Notes under the pieces: model-generated
What the model was told of the DNA's origin: nothing
The model's database searches: none
Seen by the model: only the letters and a program-made list of their open reading frames with translations
Made by a program: the position numbers and the translations under genes
Part shown: positions 18,624 through 27,263 of the stretch, piece after piece
Position numbering within the stretch: position 1 is the stretch's first letter
Layout: each line of letters starts with the position of its first letter
From: Streptomyces hygroscopicus subsp. hygroscopicus
GTDB lineage: Bacteria > Actinomycetota > Actinomycetes > Streptomycetales > Streptomycetaceae
Reading direction: 5' to 3'
Length of the DNA: 64,000 nt
NCBI RefSeq assembly: GCF_001553455.1
Contig: NZ_BBOX01000173.1
Span: 1-64,000 of the forward strand

Positions 18624-19073
18624 ATGGATGGTCTTGTGGTCGTCGACGCCGCCAATGTGATCGGCTCGGTCCCCGACGGCTGGTGGCGCGACCGCCGCGG
18701 CGCCGCCGAGCGGCTCCGTGACCGGCTGACCGTCCTCACCGGGACCGGTCTCCCGGACCGTCCGGGCGTGCCCGGCTGGGCCACCCGCCCTCCACTGGAC
18801 CTCGTGATGGTCGTCGAGGGCGCGGCACGCGGTGTCGAACCGGTGGCGGGCGTAGCGGTGGAGGACGCGCCGGGCAGCGGCGACGACCACATCGTGGCGG
18901 TGGCGGCGGCCGCCCGCGAAGAGGGGCGTCCCTGCCTGGTGGTGACGGCGGACCGGGGGTTGCGGGCGCGGGTCGAGGCACTGGGCGCGCAGACGACGGG
19001 CCCCCGGACGGTCCGCCCCAACGGGCCCTCTGCGGACGACTCCTGGACAGACGACTCCTCGGCAAGCGGCTGA
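18624..19073 (+). CDS. NYN/PIN-like nuclease-domain protein
   Basis: 149-residue protein with the layout of small NYN/PIN-fold RNA-processing proteins. A hydrophobic strand ending in an acidic residue comes first (LVVVDAANVIGS, D9), a central acidic pair follows (GSGDDHIVAVAAAA), then VVTADRGLRARV with another Asp. These acidic residues usually hold a catalytic metal. The ATG at 18624 lacks a ribosome site and has A+T-rich CCATAGTAATTTG just upstream, so a leaderless message is possible. The last 20 codons (from about 19014) are made of the same sequence as the 134-bp tandem repeat that follows, suggesting the native C-terminus was replaced or extended by repeat DNA. Confidence 0.75.
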   Translation: MDGLVVVDAANVIGSVPDGWWRDRRGAAERLRDRLTVLTGTGLPDRPGVPGWATRPPLDLVMVVEGAARGVEPVAGVAVEDAPGSGDDHIVAVAAAAREEGRPCLVVTADRGLRARVEALGAQTTGPRTVRPNGPSADDSWTDDSSASG

Positions 19074-19400
19074 TCCCCGGATGACACCTGGGGAGACGGC
19101 TCCTCGGCAGACGGCTGATCCCCGGACGACTCCTGAGCAGACGGCTCCTCGGCAGACGGCTGATCTGCGGGCGGTCGGTCCCCAACGGCCCCTCCGCGGA
19201 CGGCTGATCCCCGGATGACACCTGGGCAGACGGCCCCTCGGCAGACGGCTGATCCCCGGACGACTCCTGAGCAGACGGCTCCTCGGCAGACGGCTGATCT
19301 GCGGGCGGTCGGTCCCCAACGGCCCCTCCGCGGACGGCTGATCCCCGGATGACACCTGGGCAGACGGCCCCTCCGCGGACGGCCCCTTCCCGGACGCCCC
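19071..19400. repeat. 134-bp tandem repeat array
   Basis: The word TGATCCCCGGATGACACCTG starts at 19071, 19205 and 19339, exactly 134 bp apart, giving two full copies and a partial third with almost no divergence. Each unit contains several shorter echoes of GCAGACGGCTCCTCG and GGCTGATC. Because 134 is not a multiple of three, the array cannot encode a repeated peptide. The remaining gap to the permease stop holds no gene. Confidence 0.9.
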
Positions 19401-19477
19401 CGGGGAACAGCCGCTCCCCCAACGGACTCCGCCGCGGATCGCCGGTCCCAGGGCCCGGCCGACCTCTCGCGCGGGCC

Positions 19478-21040
19478 CTACTCCGTACGCGTTCCCGCCC
19501 CGGTCACCCTGCTGTGGCGGCGCCCGTACAGGAAGTAGACGAACAGGCCGATGGCCAGCCACACCCCGAACCGCAGCCAGGTCTCGGCGGGCAGGTTGAG
19601 CATCAGCCACACCGAGGCGGCCACCGACACGATCGGCAGCACCGGCACCCAGGGCGCGCGGAAGGCGCGGGGCAGATCGGGACGGGTGCGGCGGAGGATC
19701 AGCACGCCGAGCGCGACCACGACGAAGGCGAAGAGCGTGCCGATGTTCACCAGGGCGGCCAGCTGGGAGATGCTGGTGAACCCCGCGACGACCGCGATGA
19801 CCGTGCCGAGCAGGATCGTCGAGCGGTACGGCGTGCCGAAGCGCGGATGCACCCGGGAGAAGACCCTGGGCAGCAGCCCGTCCCGGCTCATCGCGAAGAA
19901 CACCCGGCTCTGGCCGAGCAGCAGGATCATGCACACCGTGGTGAGCCCGATCGCCGCGCCGAAGCTGATGAGACCCGCGTAGAAGGGGTGCCCGGTGGCC
20001 TTGAAGGCGTCGGCGAGCGGGGCGTCCACCGACAGCCGGGTGTACTTCTCCATCCCGGTGACCACGATGGACACGGCGACGTAGAGCGCGGTGCAGATGA
20101 AGAGCGAGCCGAGGATGCCCCGGGGCACGTCCCGCTGGGGGTTCCTGGTCTCCTCGGCCGCGGTCGCCACGACGTCGAAACCGATGAAGGCGAAGAAGAC
20201 CACGGCGGCGGCGGTGAAGATGCCCTCGACGCCGAAGGTCGTCGGCCGGTAGCCGGACATCAGCTGGATCAGCGGCGCGCTCAGTCCCGAACCCGAGAGG
20301 GTGCCCTTGGCCTCGGGGATGAAGGGGTGGTAGTTCCCCGGATCGACGAAGAAGGCCCCCGCGATGATGACGAGCAGCACCACGGCCACCTTCACCGCGA
20401 CCACCACCGAGGTGACGCGTGCCGAGAGCTTCATCCCGAGGACCAGGATCACGGTGAGCAGCATCACCAGCGCGGCGGCGAGCACGTCGAAGGAGAAGCC
20501 GTGTGCCACGTCGGGGCCGGACAGGGCGCGGGGCAACGCCCAGTCGGCGTTGGCCAGCAGCGCGCGGATGTAGCCGGCCCAGCCGACCGCGACCACGGCG
20601 GTGCCGAGCGCGAACTCCAGCACCAGGTCCCAGCCGATGATCCAGGCGGGCAGCTCGCCCAGTGAGGCGTACGAGAAGGTGTAGGCGGACCCGGCCACCG
20701 GCAGGGTCGAGGCGAACTCGGCGTAACAGAGGGCGGCCAGCGCGCAGACGACGCCCGCGACGACGAAGGCGAGGGCGGTCGCGGGGCCCGCCTGCTCCTT
20801 GGCCACGGCCCCGGTGAGGACGAAGATGCCGGTGCCGATGATCACGCCGACCCCGAAGACCGTGAGGTCCAGGGCGGACAGGGAGCGGGTCAGGGCGTGC
20901 TCGGGCTCCTCGGTGTCCCTGATGGACTGTTCGATCGACTTCGTCCGCAGGTAGTCCCGCCGGACCGTACGGCCCGAGCCGCCGCCAGAGCCGCCGCCAG
21001 AGCCGCCGCCGGAGCGGCCGTCGGGTCTCTGCTCGCTCAC
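19478..21040 (-). CDS. APC-family amino acid permease
   Basis: 520-residue integral membrane transporter of the amino acid-polyamine-organocation superfamily, closest by eye to the cationic amino acid transporter (CAT/YfnA) branch with about 12 membrane helices. Helix 1 carries FGVGVIIGTGIFVLTG, the substrate-binding glycine motif. AGSAYTFSYASLGELPA and FFAFIGFDVVATAAEE are further family landmarks. The GTG at 21040 is chosen because GGAGGTGG ends 5 bases upstream; earlier in-frame ATGs lack one. The N-terminus contains an unusual run of three GGGS units (about residues 10-22) before the first conserved segment. Substrate not predictable. Confidence 0.9.
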   Translation of the reverse strand: MSEQRPDGRSGGGSGGGSGGGSGRTVRRDYLRTKSIEQSIRDTEEPEHALTRSLSALDLTVFGVGVIIGTGIFVLTGAVAKEQAGPATALAFVVAGVVCALAALCYAEFASTLPVAGSAYTFSYASLGELPAWIIGWDLVLEFALGTAVVAVGWAGYIRALLANADWALPRALSGPDVAHGFSFDVLAAALVMLLTVILVLGMKLSARVTSVVVAVKVAVVLLVIIAGAFFVDPGNYHPFIPEAKGTLSGSGLSAPLIQLMSGYRPTTFGVEGIFTAAAVVFFAFIGFDVVATAAEETRNPQRDVPRGILGSLFICTALYVAVSIVVTGMEKYTRLSVDAPLADAFKATGHPFYAGLISFGAAIGLTTVCMILLLGQSRVFFAMSRDGLLPRVFSRVHPRFGTPYRSTILLGTVIAVVAGFTSISQLAALVNIGTLFAFVVVALGVLILRRTRPDLPRAFRAPWVPVLPIVSVAASVWLMLNLPAETWLRFGVWLAIGLFVYFLYGRRHSRVTGAGTRTE

Positions 21041-21168
21041 CGGTGCCACCTCCACGCCTGCCCGTGCCCCGTGGGCGCCCATGGTTCTGCCAACCGGGCG
21101 GGAGCGGGGTGCGCACACCCGGGGCCCGCGCCGATTCACCCGATGGGGGCGGGCCCGCGGGACGCACG

Positions 21169-21207
21169 CTGGGCCGGTCGGAGCAGGAGGAGCTCCGGCC
21201 GGCCCAG
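21169..21207 (-). terminator. Hairpin between dxs and permease
   Basis: Arms 21169-21184 (CTGGGCCGGTCGGAGC) and 21192-21207 pair with a single mismatch around a 7-base loop. It lies downstream of dxs and upstream of the permease, both minus strand, so it may terminate dxs transcription. Confidence 0.5.
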
Positions 21208-21249
21208 TGGGGAAGGCGGTGAGACGGCGGCGGCCGGATCTCCGGCCGC

Positions 21250-21540
21250 CCGGTGCGGGTCCTGTGGCTGTCAGGTGCTCCGGTCGTTCGGGCCAGGTCT
21301 TCCGGCCGCCGGACCTCACGGTCGTTCGGGTCAGGCCAGCCCGCCGCCAGACCTCACGGTTTCGGGCCAGGCCCGCCCGCCGCGCGACGCGGCGAGACAC
21401 GACGTGACCACGCGACGCGGCGAGACACGACCTGGCCGCGCGACGCGGCGTGACCGCGCGACACGACCTGGTCACACGACACGACCTGGCCGCGCGCCGC
21501 CCGGTCACCCAGTCACCCGGTCACCCAGTCGCTCAGTCGC
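21250..21540. repeat. Short tandem repeats downstream of dxs
   Basis: A patch of direct repeats fills the gap. GGACCTCACGGT-like words occur around 21310-21350. The phrase CGCGACGCGGCGAGACACGA occurs twice near 21390-21440 and degrades into ACACGACCTGG units. CACCCAGTCAC and CGCTCAGT then repeat to the dxs stop. No gene is seen. Confidence 0.65.
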
Positions 21541-23505
21541 TCAGTCGCGCACCGGCTCGGCCGTCGTCGACCGGGTCACATCGGTACCCCGGGAGCCCCC
21601 GTCCGCGGACTCGTTCCCGTAGCGCCCGCCGATCCTGGAAACCAGCCCGGTGACCTGCCGGGCGATATCCGGCGCGGTCAGCCCGATCTCCGCCATGACC
21701 TCCTTACGGGAGGCGTGGTCGAGGAAGCGCGGCGGGATGCCGAAGTCGCGCACCGGCATGTCGACGCCCGAGTCGCGCAGCGCCTGGGCGATGGCGGAGC
21801 CCACACCGCCGACCCGGCTGTTGTCCTCGACGGTGACGACGACGCGGTGGCGCTCGGCGAGGGCGGGCAGTTCCTCGTCGACCGGCTTGACCCAGCGCGG
21901 GTCGACCACCGTAGTGGAAATGCCCTGTTTGTCGAGAAGGTCGGCGATCTCCAGACACATCGGGGCCAGCGCGCCCACAGAGACCAGCAGCACATCGGGC
22001 CGGTCGCGGTCGGCCGCCGCGGGCTCCCGCAGCACGTCCATGCCGCCGATCCTGCCGACGGCCGCGACCGCCGGGCCCACCGCACCCTTGGAGTAGCGCA
22101 CCACGGTCGGCGCGTCCTCCACCTCCACGGCCTCGCGCAGCTGGGCGCGGACCTGGTCGGCGTCGCGCGGGGCGGCGATCCGCAGGCCCGGGACGACCTG
22201 CAGGATCGACATGTCCCACATGCCGTTGTGCGAGGCCCCGTCGGTACCGGTGATTCCGGCCCGGTCCAGGACGAAGGTCACCCCGCACTTGTGCAGGGCC
22301 ACATCCATCAGGACCTGGTCGAAAGCGCGGTTGAGGAAGGTGGCGTAGACGGCGAAGACCGGGTGCAGACCGCCGGTGGCGAGCCCGGCCGCCGAGACGG
22401 CCCCGTGCTGCTCGGCGATGCCCACGTCGTAGACCCGGTCCGGGAAGCGCTTGGCGAACTCGGTGAGCCCCACCGGGTGCAGCATGGCCGCCGTGATCGC
22501 GACGATGTCCTCGCGCTCCTCGCCGAGCTTGACCATCTCGTCGCCGAAGACCGAGGTCCAGTCGGCGCCGCCGGCCGAGATCGGCAGTCCGGTGTCCGGG
22601 TGGATCTTGCCGACGGCGTGGAAGCGGTCCGCCTCGTCCTGCAGGGCGGGCTGGTAGCCGCGGCCCTTCTCGGTGAGGCAGTGCACGATGACCGGGCCGC
22701 CGAAACGCTTCGCGCGGTGCAGCGCCGACTCCAGCGCCTCGATGTCGTGGCCGTCGATCGGTCCGACGTACTTCAGCCCGAGGTCCTCGAACATGCCCTG
22801 GGGGGTGATGAAGTCCTTCAGCCCCTTCTTGGCGCCGTGCAGGGTCTCGTACAGCGGCCTGCCGACCACCGGGGTGCGCTCCAGCAGGTCCTTGCCGCGG
22901 GCCAGGAAGCGCTCGTAGCCGTCGGTGGTGCGGAGGGTGGCGAGGTGGTTGGCGAGGCCGCCGATGGTCGGGCCGTAGGAGCGCTCGTTGTCGTTGACGA
23001 CGATGACCAGCGGACGGTTCTTGGCGGCGGCGATGTTGTTGAGCGCCTCCCAGGCCATACCGCCGGTCAGCGCGCCGTCACCGATCACCGCGACCACATG
23101 GTCCTGCTTGCCCAGCAGCTCATTGGCCTTGGCGATGCCCTCGGCCCAGCCGAGGACGGTCGAGGCGTGGCTGTTCTCGATGATGTCGTGCTCGGACTCG
23201 GCCCGCGAGGGATAACCGGACAGACCGCCCTTGCTCTTGAGCTTGGAGAAGTCCTGGCGGCCGGTGAGCAGCTTGTGCACATAGCTCTGGTGCCCGGTGT
23301 CCAGCAGCACCTTGTCCCGGGGGGAGTCGAAGACCCGGTGCAGGGCGATGGTCAGTTCCACCACGCCGAGATTGGGGCCGAGATGGCCACCGGTCTTGGA
23401 GACGGCGTCGACGAGGAAGGAGCGGATCTCCGCGGCCAGCTGGTTCAGCTCCTCCGGAGCGAGCCGGTCCAGATCGCGCGGTCCCGTGATGCGGGTCAGC
23501 AGCAC
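21541..23505 (-). CDS. dxs: 1-deoxy-D-xylulose-5-phosphate synthase
   Basis: Thiamine-diphosphate enzyme condensing pyruvate and glyceraldehyde 3-phosphate, first step of the MEP isoprenoid pathway. The 654 residues are full length. Features include catalytic His41 in [11 protein letters not shown], the ThDP/Mg motif [16 protein letters not shown] (142-157), the transketolase pyrimidine domain with [10 protein letters not shown], and the C-terminal domain ([16 protein letters not shown]). GTG at 23505 was chosen because AAGGAGG lies 5 bases before it; the longer open frame upstream is low-complexity. It is probably monocistronic, with repeats and a hairpin downstream. Confidence 0.97.
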   Translation of the reverse strand: MLLTRITGPRDLDRLAPEELNQLAAEIRSFLVDAVSKTGGHLGPNLGVVELTIALHRVFDSPRDKVLLDTGHQSYVHKLLTGRQDFSKLKSKGGLSGYPSRAESEHDIIENSHASTVLGWAEGIAKANELLGKQDHVVAVIGDGALTGGMAWEALNNIAAAKNRPLVIVVNDNERSYGPTIGGLANHLATLRTTDGYERFLARGKDLLERTPVVGRPLYETLHGAKKGLKDFITPQGMFEDLGLKYVGPIDGHDIEALESALHRAKRFGGPVIVHCLTEKGRGYQPALQDEADRFHAVGKIHPDTGLPISAGGADWTSVFGDEMVKLGEEREDIVAITAAMLHPVGLTEFAKRFPDRVYDVGIAEQHGAVSAAGLATGGLHPVFAVYATFLNRAFDQVLMDVALHKCGVTFVLDRAGITGTDGASHNGMWDMSILQVVPGLRIAAPRDADQVRAQLREAVEVEDAPTVVRYSKGAVGPAVAAVGRIGGMDVLREPAAADRDRPDVLLVSVGALAPMCLEIADLLDKQGISTTVVDPRWVKPVDEELPALAERHRVVVTVEDNSRVGGVGSAIAQALRDSGVDMPVRDFGIPPRFLDHASRKEVMAEIGLTAPDIARQVTGLVSRIGGRYGNESADGGSRGTDVTRSTTAEPVRD

Positions 23506-23656
23506 CCGTGCCTCCTTGCTTCGAGCGTCTCCATGGAACCTTGCCGTCCGCCCGAGTCTAATGTTCCGCTCCCCCGCCCAGACCTCCGCCCATGCGATCC
23601 CGGTCACCCCTTTTGGCGGCGCGGTGCGCCACCACGGCATTTCCGGCCGTAAAGGC

Positions 23657-23692
23657 GACTGCCCGGTGCCTCCATGGCGGCACCGGGCAGTC
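23657..23692 (-). terminator. Terminator of the xylFGH operon
   Basis: The 14-base arm GACTGCCCGGTGCC (23657-23670) pairs perfectly with 23679-23692 across an 8-base loop, 17 bp past the xylH stop. It may also insulate dxs, which begins 150 bp away on the same strand. Confidence 0.8.
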
Positions 23693-23709
23693 GGGACACG
23701 GCGTACGGG

Positions 23710-25038
23710 CTAGCCGCGGCCCGCGGAACGCTGTGTTCTGCGCGACACCGAGTCGATGACGACGGCGGCCAGCAGCACACCACCGGTGATCATGTACTGG
23801 ACGGAGTTCGCGACGCCGAGCAGGTTCATCCCGGACGAGATCGAACCGATGACCAGCATGCCGAGCAGCGCCGACCAGACCGAGCCCCGGCCGCCGAAGA
23901 GGCTGGTGCCGCCGATGACCGCGGCTGCGATGGCCTCCATCAGCAGGTTTCCGGTGCCGGCCTGCTGGCTGGCGGAGCCGACCCGGGAGGCGATCATGAG
24001 TCCGCCGAACGCGGCCATCAGCCCGGCCAGCGAGTACACCGAGATCCGGATGGCGACCACGTTGATGCCCGCCCGGCGGGCGGCCTCGACGCTGCCGCCC
24101 AGGGCGATCACCTTGCGCCCGTAGGAGGTGCGGCGGACCACGAAGTCCAGGATCACCAGGACCGCCACGAAGATCACCAGGCCGAGGGGCAGCCCCTTGT
24201 ACTCGTTGAGCCGCCACGCCGCGGCGAAGACGATCACGGCGAGCACGGCCGTCCGCACCAGGATCTCGCTCAGCGGCCGCGCGGGGACGCCGACCGCCTT
24301 ACGGCGCCTGGCGTCCAGGAACTGGGCGAGGAAGAAGCCCGCCGTCGCCACCGTGGCCGCCCCGTACGCGGCGATGAGCTGGCTGAAGTAGTGGGCGGTG
24401 AGCGTGCGCACGAAGCTGTCGTCGTCGATGCTGATGGTGCCGGTGGTGCCGAGCACTTGGAGCATCAGACCGTTCCAGGCCAGCAGACCGGCCAGGGTCA
24501 CCACGAAGGCCGGAACGCCGATCTTGGCGAAGAAGAAGCCGTGCACCGCTCCGAGGACCGCGCCGCTGGCGAGCGCGGCGACCACCGCGATCCCCTCGGG
24601 CACCCCGTGGTTGACGTTGAGCACCGCGAGGGTGGCCGCGGCCAGACCGCTGAGCGAGCCGACGGACAGGTCGATCTCGCCGAGCAGCAGCACGAAGACG
24701 ATCCCGACCGAGATCATGCCGGTGCCACCGAGCAGGATGGAGAGGTCGGAGAGGTTCTTGGGCGAGAGGAAGGCGCTGTCCTTCCACTGGAAGACCGCCC
24801 AGATGATGGCGATGCCGACGATGACCGGGACCGCGCCCAGGTCGCCGCTGCGCATCTTGCGGCCGAACTCCGTCAGATAGCCCTTGAACCCCTCCTGGCG
24901 GACCAGCAGCCGGGGATCGACGACGGTGACCGCGTCCTTGGCCACGGGATTGGCGTCGGCCGGGGCGCTCGCCTTGTTGCCGCCCTCGCCGCCGCCGTTC
25001 GACGGACCGCCGTTGGCCTTGTCGACGTTCGTGGTCAC
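23710..25038 (-). CDS. xylH: Sugar ABC transporter permease, XylH-like
   Basis: 442-residue permease of the ribose/xylose (RbsC/XylH) class, forming the membrane channel with the neighbouring ATPase. A Gly/Asn-rich cytoplasmic tail of about 65 residues precedes about ten hydrophobic segments. The family landmarks are GEIDLSVGSLSGLAAA (cytoplasmic loop after helix 3) and the ATPase-contact loop with GGSVEAARRAGINV. GTG 25038 overlaps the TGA of xylG (GTGA), so the two are coupled. The homologous S. coelicolor system adjoining rok7B7 is implicated in xylose uptake; that is the basis of the name. Confidence 0.88.
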   Translation of the reverse strand: MTTNVDKANGGPSNGGGEGGNKASAPADANPVAKDAVTVVDPRLLVRQEGFKGYLTEFGRKMRSGDLGAVPVIVGIAIIWAVFQWKDSAFLSPKNLSDLSILLGGTGMISVGIVFVLLLGEIDLSVGSLSGLAAATLAVLNVNHGVPEGIAVVAALASGAVLGAVHGFFFAKIGVPAFVVTLAGLLAWNGLMLQVLGTTGTISIDDDSFVRTLTAHYFSQLIAAYGAATVATAGFFLAQFLDARRRKAVGVPARPLSEILVRTAVLAVIVFAAAWRLNEYKGLPLGLVIFVAVLVILDFVVRRTSYGRKVIALGGSVEAARRAGINVVAIRISVYSLAGLMAAFGGLMIASRVGSASQQAGTGNLLMEAIAAAVIGGTSLFGGRGSVWSALLGMLVIGSISSGMNLLGVANSVQYMITGGVLLAAVVIDSVSRRTQRSAGRG

Positions 25039-25823
25039 TTGGCGACCTCCCCGGTACGCGCCTTGCGGCGGGTCACGGCGTTGTCCGTGGCGCCGGTGAT
25101 GGCGGAAATGATCTCTTCCTGAGAGGTGGTCTTCACATCGAAGGTGCCGTTGTTCCGGCCGAGCCGCAGCACCGCCACCCGGTCCGCGACGGCCTTGACG
25201 TCGGCCATGTTGTGGCTGATGAGGACGACGGCCAGGCCGCGGTCGCGCAGCCGCTCGACCAGGTCGAGGACCTGCGCGGTCTGCTCGACGCCGAGGGCGG
25301 CGGTCGGCTCGTCCAGGATCACCAGCTTGGGCTCGCCGAGCATCGAACGGGCGATGGCGACGGTCTGCCGCTGGCCGCCCGAGAGCGAGGCGATCGGGAT
25401 CCGCACGCTGGGGATGCGGATCGACAGGGTCTGCAGCAACTCACGGGAGCGCCGTTCCATTTCGACCTCGTCGAGCACCCCGGCGCGCAGGATCTCGCGG
25501 CCGAGGAAGAGGTTGCCGACGACGTCGATGTTGTCGCAGAGGGCGAGGTCCTGGTACACGGTCGCGATGCCCAGCTCCTGGGCGTCGTGTGGCCGGTTGA
25601 CCTGGACGGGTTTGCCCTGCCACTCGAGGACGCCCTCGTCGGCGGGGCCGACTCCGGCGATGGTCTTGACGAGGGTCGACTTGCCGGCGCCGTTGTCGCC
25701 CACCAGGGCGACGACTTCACCGGCGTGGACCTCCAGATGGATGTCGGTGAGCGCCTGAACGGCGCCGAACCGCTTGGAGATCCCGCGCAACGCCAACACG
25801 GGTCCGTTCGGCACGATGGCCAT
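25035..25823 (-). CDS. xylG: Sugar ABC transporter ATPase, XylG-like (single domain)
   Basis: 262-residue ABC ATPase driving the xylFGH importer. Walker A is GDNGAGKST, the Q-loop ATVYQDLALC, the signature LSGGQRQ, Walker B LVILDEP and the switch His is in LISHN. Unlike E. coli XylG or RbsA it has one nucleotide-binding domain, so a homodimer is expected. ATG 25823 touches its upstream GGAG directly; the GTG at 25814, with 9 bases spacing, may be the real start. A perfect 24-bp stem-loop lies between it and xylF upstream. Confidence 0.92.
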   Translation of the reverse strand: MAIVPNGPVLALRGISKRFGAVQALTDIHLEVHAGEVVALVGDNGAGKSTLVKTIAGVGPADEGVLEWQGKPVQVNRPHDAQELGIATVYQDLALCDNIDVVGNLFLGREILRAGVLDEVEMERRSRELLQTLSIRIPSVRIPIASLSGGQRQTVAIARSMLGEPKLVILDEPTAALGVEQTAQVLDLVERLRDRGLAVVLISHNMADVKAVADRVAVLRLGRNNGTFDVKTTSQEEIISAITGATDNAVTRRKARTGEVAK

Positions 25824-25859
25824 CTCCGTTCCGGGCAGGGAGATCCCTGCTGTGTGACG

Positions 25860-25883
25860 GAGGGGAGAGCGCGCTCTCCCCTC
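25860..25883 (-). promoter_or_regulatory. Intercistronic stem-loop, xylF-xylG
   Basis: A 24-bp perfect palindrome (half-site GAGGGGAGAGCG) lies in the 118-bp gap after xylF and 36 bp before xylG. Such hairpins in binding-protein operons commonly stabilise or attenuate transcripts so that the binding protein outnumbers the membrane components. That role is inferred here. Confidence 0.65.
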
Positions 25884-25941
25884 GGATGGGGGGTGTCGGG
25901 GGACGGCGGGCCGTCCGCGGGGTACGGACGGCCCCGCGCCG

Positions 25942-27045
25942 TTACTTCAGGAGACCGGCCTCTTCGCACGCCGCCTTGTACTTGGCGGTGCAGATCTGGT
26001 CGACCTTGTAGATCCCGTCCTTGATGACGGTGTCCTTGACGTTCTCCTTGGTCAGCGAGACCGGGCTGATCAGCGTCGCCGGAATGTGCTTGGTGGTCGG
26101 GCTGTCGACCGTGTTGGACTCGTTGACCTTCTCCCCGCGGCCGAGCGCGACGGCCATCTCCGCGGCGGCGGTGGCCTCGTCCAGGTAGGACTTGTAGACG
26201 CTCATGTACTGCTCACCGGCCACCACCCGGCGCACACCCTCGAGTTCGGCGTCCTGCCCGGTCACCGGGGGCAGCGGGTCGATGCCGCCGCTCTTGAGCG
26301 CGGTGATCGCGCCGCCCGCCATGCTGTCGTTGGCCGAGTAGACGCCGATGATGTTGTCCTTGCCGAGCGAGGAAATGGCGCCCGTCATGGCCTCGTTGGC
26401 CTTGTCCGCCAGCCAGCGGTCGATGTCGTAGGACTTGCCGATGTTCACCTTGCCCTTGAGGACGGACAGCGCGCCCTTCTTGAACATGGCGGCGTTGGGG
26501 TCGGCCTCCCAGCCGTTGAGCATGACGATCTTGCCGCTCTTGGCCTTGTCGCCCAGCGCCTTCAGCAGCGCCTGGCCCTGGACCTTGCCGACCGTCTCGT
26601 TGTCGAACGAGGTGTAGGCGGAGACCGGGCCCTCGGCGAGCCGGTCATAGGCGACCACCGGGATACCGGCCTCGTCGGCCTTCCTGACCGAGCTGGCGAT
26701 GGACTTGGAGTCCACCGAGTCGAGGATGATCGCGTCGACCTTCTTGGTGATCATCGAGTCGACCTGCTGCTGCTGAACGGAGGGGTCCGACTTGGCGTTG
26801 ACGTAAAGGACCTTGCAGTCCGCGCAGAGAGCCTTGATCTTCTTTGTGACGAACGGCCTGTCGAAGTTCTCGTATCTCGCCGTCTGATCCTCGGGCAGCA
26901 GCAGCCCGATGGTGAGCGGACCGGTCTTCTTCTTCTCATCGGACTTGTTGCTGTCGGCCTCCTTCGCCGAACCGCATGCGGCGAGGGCAACAGTCATCGA
27001 CACGACAGAAGCGGCGAGGGCGACGCGACGCATCGTTGCGTTCAT
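25942..27045 (-). CDS. xylF: Sugar-binding lipoprotein, XylF-like
   Basis: 367-residue periplasmic-type binding protein anchored outside the membrane. The signal peptide ends in the lipobox LAAC with lipidated Cys24. The mature protein has the two-lobed fold of ribose/xylose-binding proteins (GPLTIGLLLPEDQTARYENFD, DAIILDSVDSKSIASSV, GIPVVAYDRL, then NGWEADPNAAMFKKG and GVYSANDSMAGGAI). The ATG at 27045 has GGAGG 10 bases upstream; the longer frame lacks a signal peptide start. First gene of xylFGH. The operon's regulator gene lies immediately upstream on the same strand, and a 29-bp inverted repeat sits between. Xylose is the likely ligand by orthology, not by residue analysis. Confidence 0.9.
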   Translation of the reverse strand: MNATMRRVALAASVVSMTVALAACGSAKEADSNKSDEKKKTGPLTIGLLLPEDQTARYENFDRPFVTKKIKALCADCKVLYVNAKSDPSVQQQQVDSMITKKVDAIILDSVDSKSIASSVRKADEAGIPVVAYDRLAEGPVSAYTSFDNETVGKVQGQALLKALGDKAKSGKIVMLNGWEADPNAAMFKKGALSVLKGKVNIGKSYDIDRWLADKANEAMTGAISSLGKDNIIGVYSANDSMAGGAITALKSGGIDPLPPVTGQDAELEGVRRVVAGEQYMSVYKSYLDEATAAAEMAVALGRGEKVNESNTVDSPTTKHIPATLISPVSLTKENVKDTVIKDGIYKVDQICTAKYKAACEEAGLLK

Positions 27046-27138
27046 TTGGGGGTGACCTCCCTGACGAGGCCGCGTCATTGCGGCCGAGGTGGCTGGAAGT
27101 CAACTCGGCCGCCCGCATGGCGTCAAGAAGTAAATACT

Positions 27139-27167
27139 TAACGAGATGGCAACGGTGCCATTCGTTA
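27139..27167. promoter_or_regulatory. Inverted repeat, likely operator of xylFGH
   Basis: TAACGAGATGGCA (27139-27151) faces TGCCATTCGTTA (27156-27167) with a 4-base centre; the arms match except for one extra base. It lies about 95 bp upstream of xylF in an A+T-rich patch with TTGAC-like words. Binding by the adjacent ROK regulator is the natural guess. Confidence 0.55.
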
Positions 27168-27263
27168 TCTGAATGAACGCAGCCGGACAGGCGGGAAGAG
27201 ACGGAGCGTGACCGGACAAAGGCGCTCGGGCAAGGCCGGTGGCCAAAAACCGCGCCCCGGCGG

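Noticed and set aside
19071..19400. Possible CRISPR array
   Set aside because: The 134-bp units are contiguous and nearly identical; there are no unique spacers, no short palindromic repeats and no cas genes.
18600..21167. 1219-codon minus-strand frame spanning the propeller gene, the repeats and part of the permease gene
   Set aside because: Only its 3' part (to 18554) is protein-like; the rest is the antisense of the NYN gene, repeat DNA and an off-frame permease reading.
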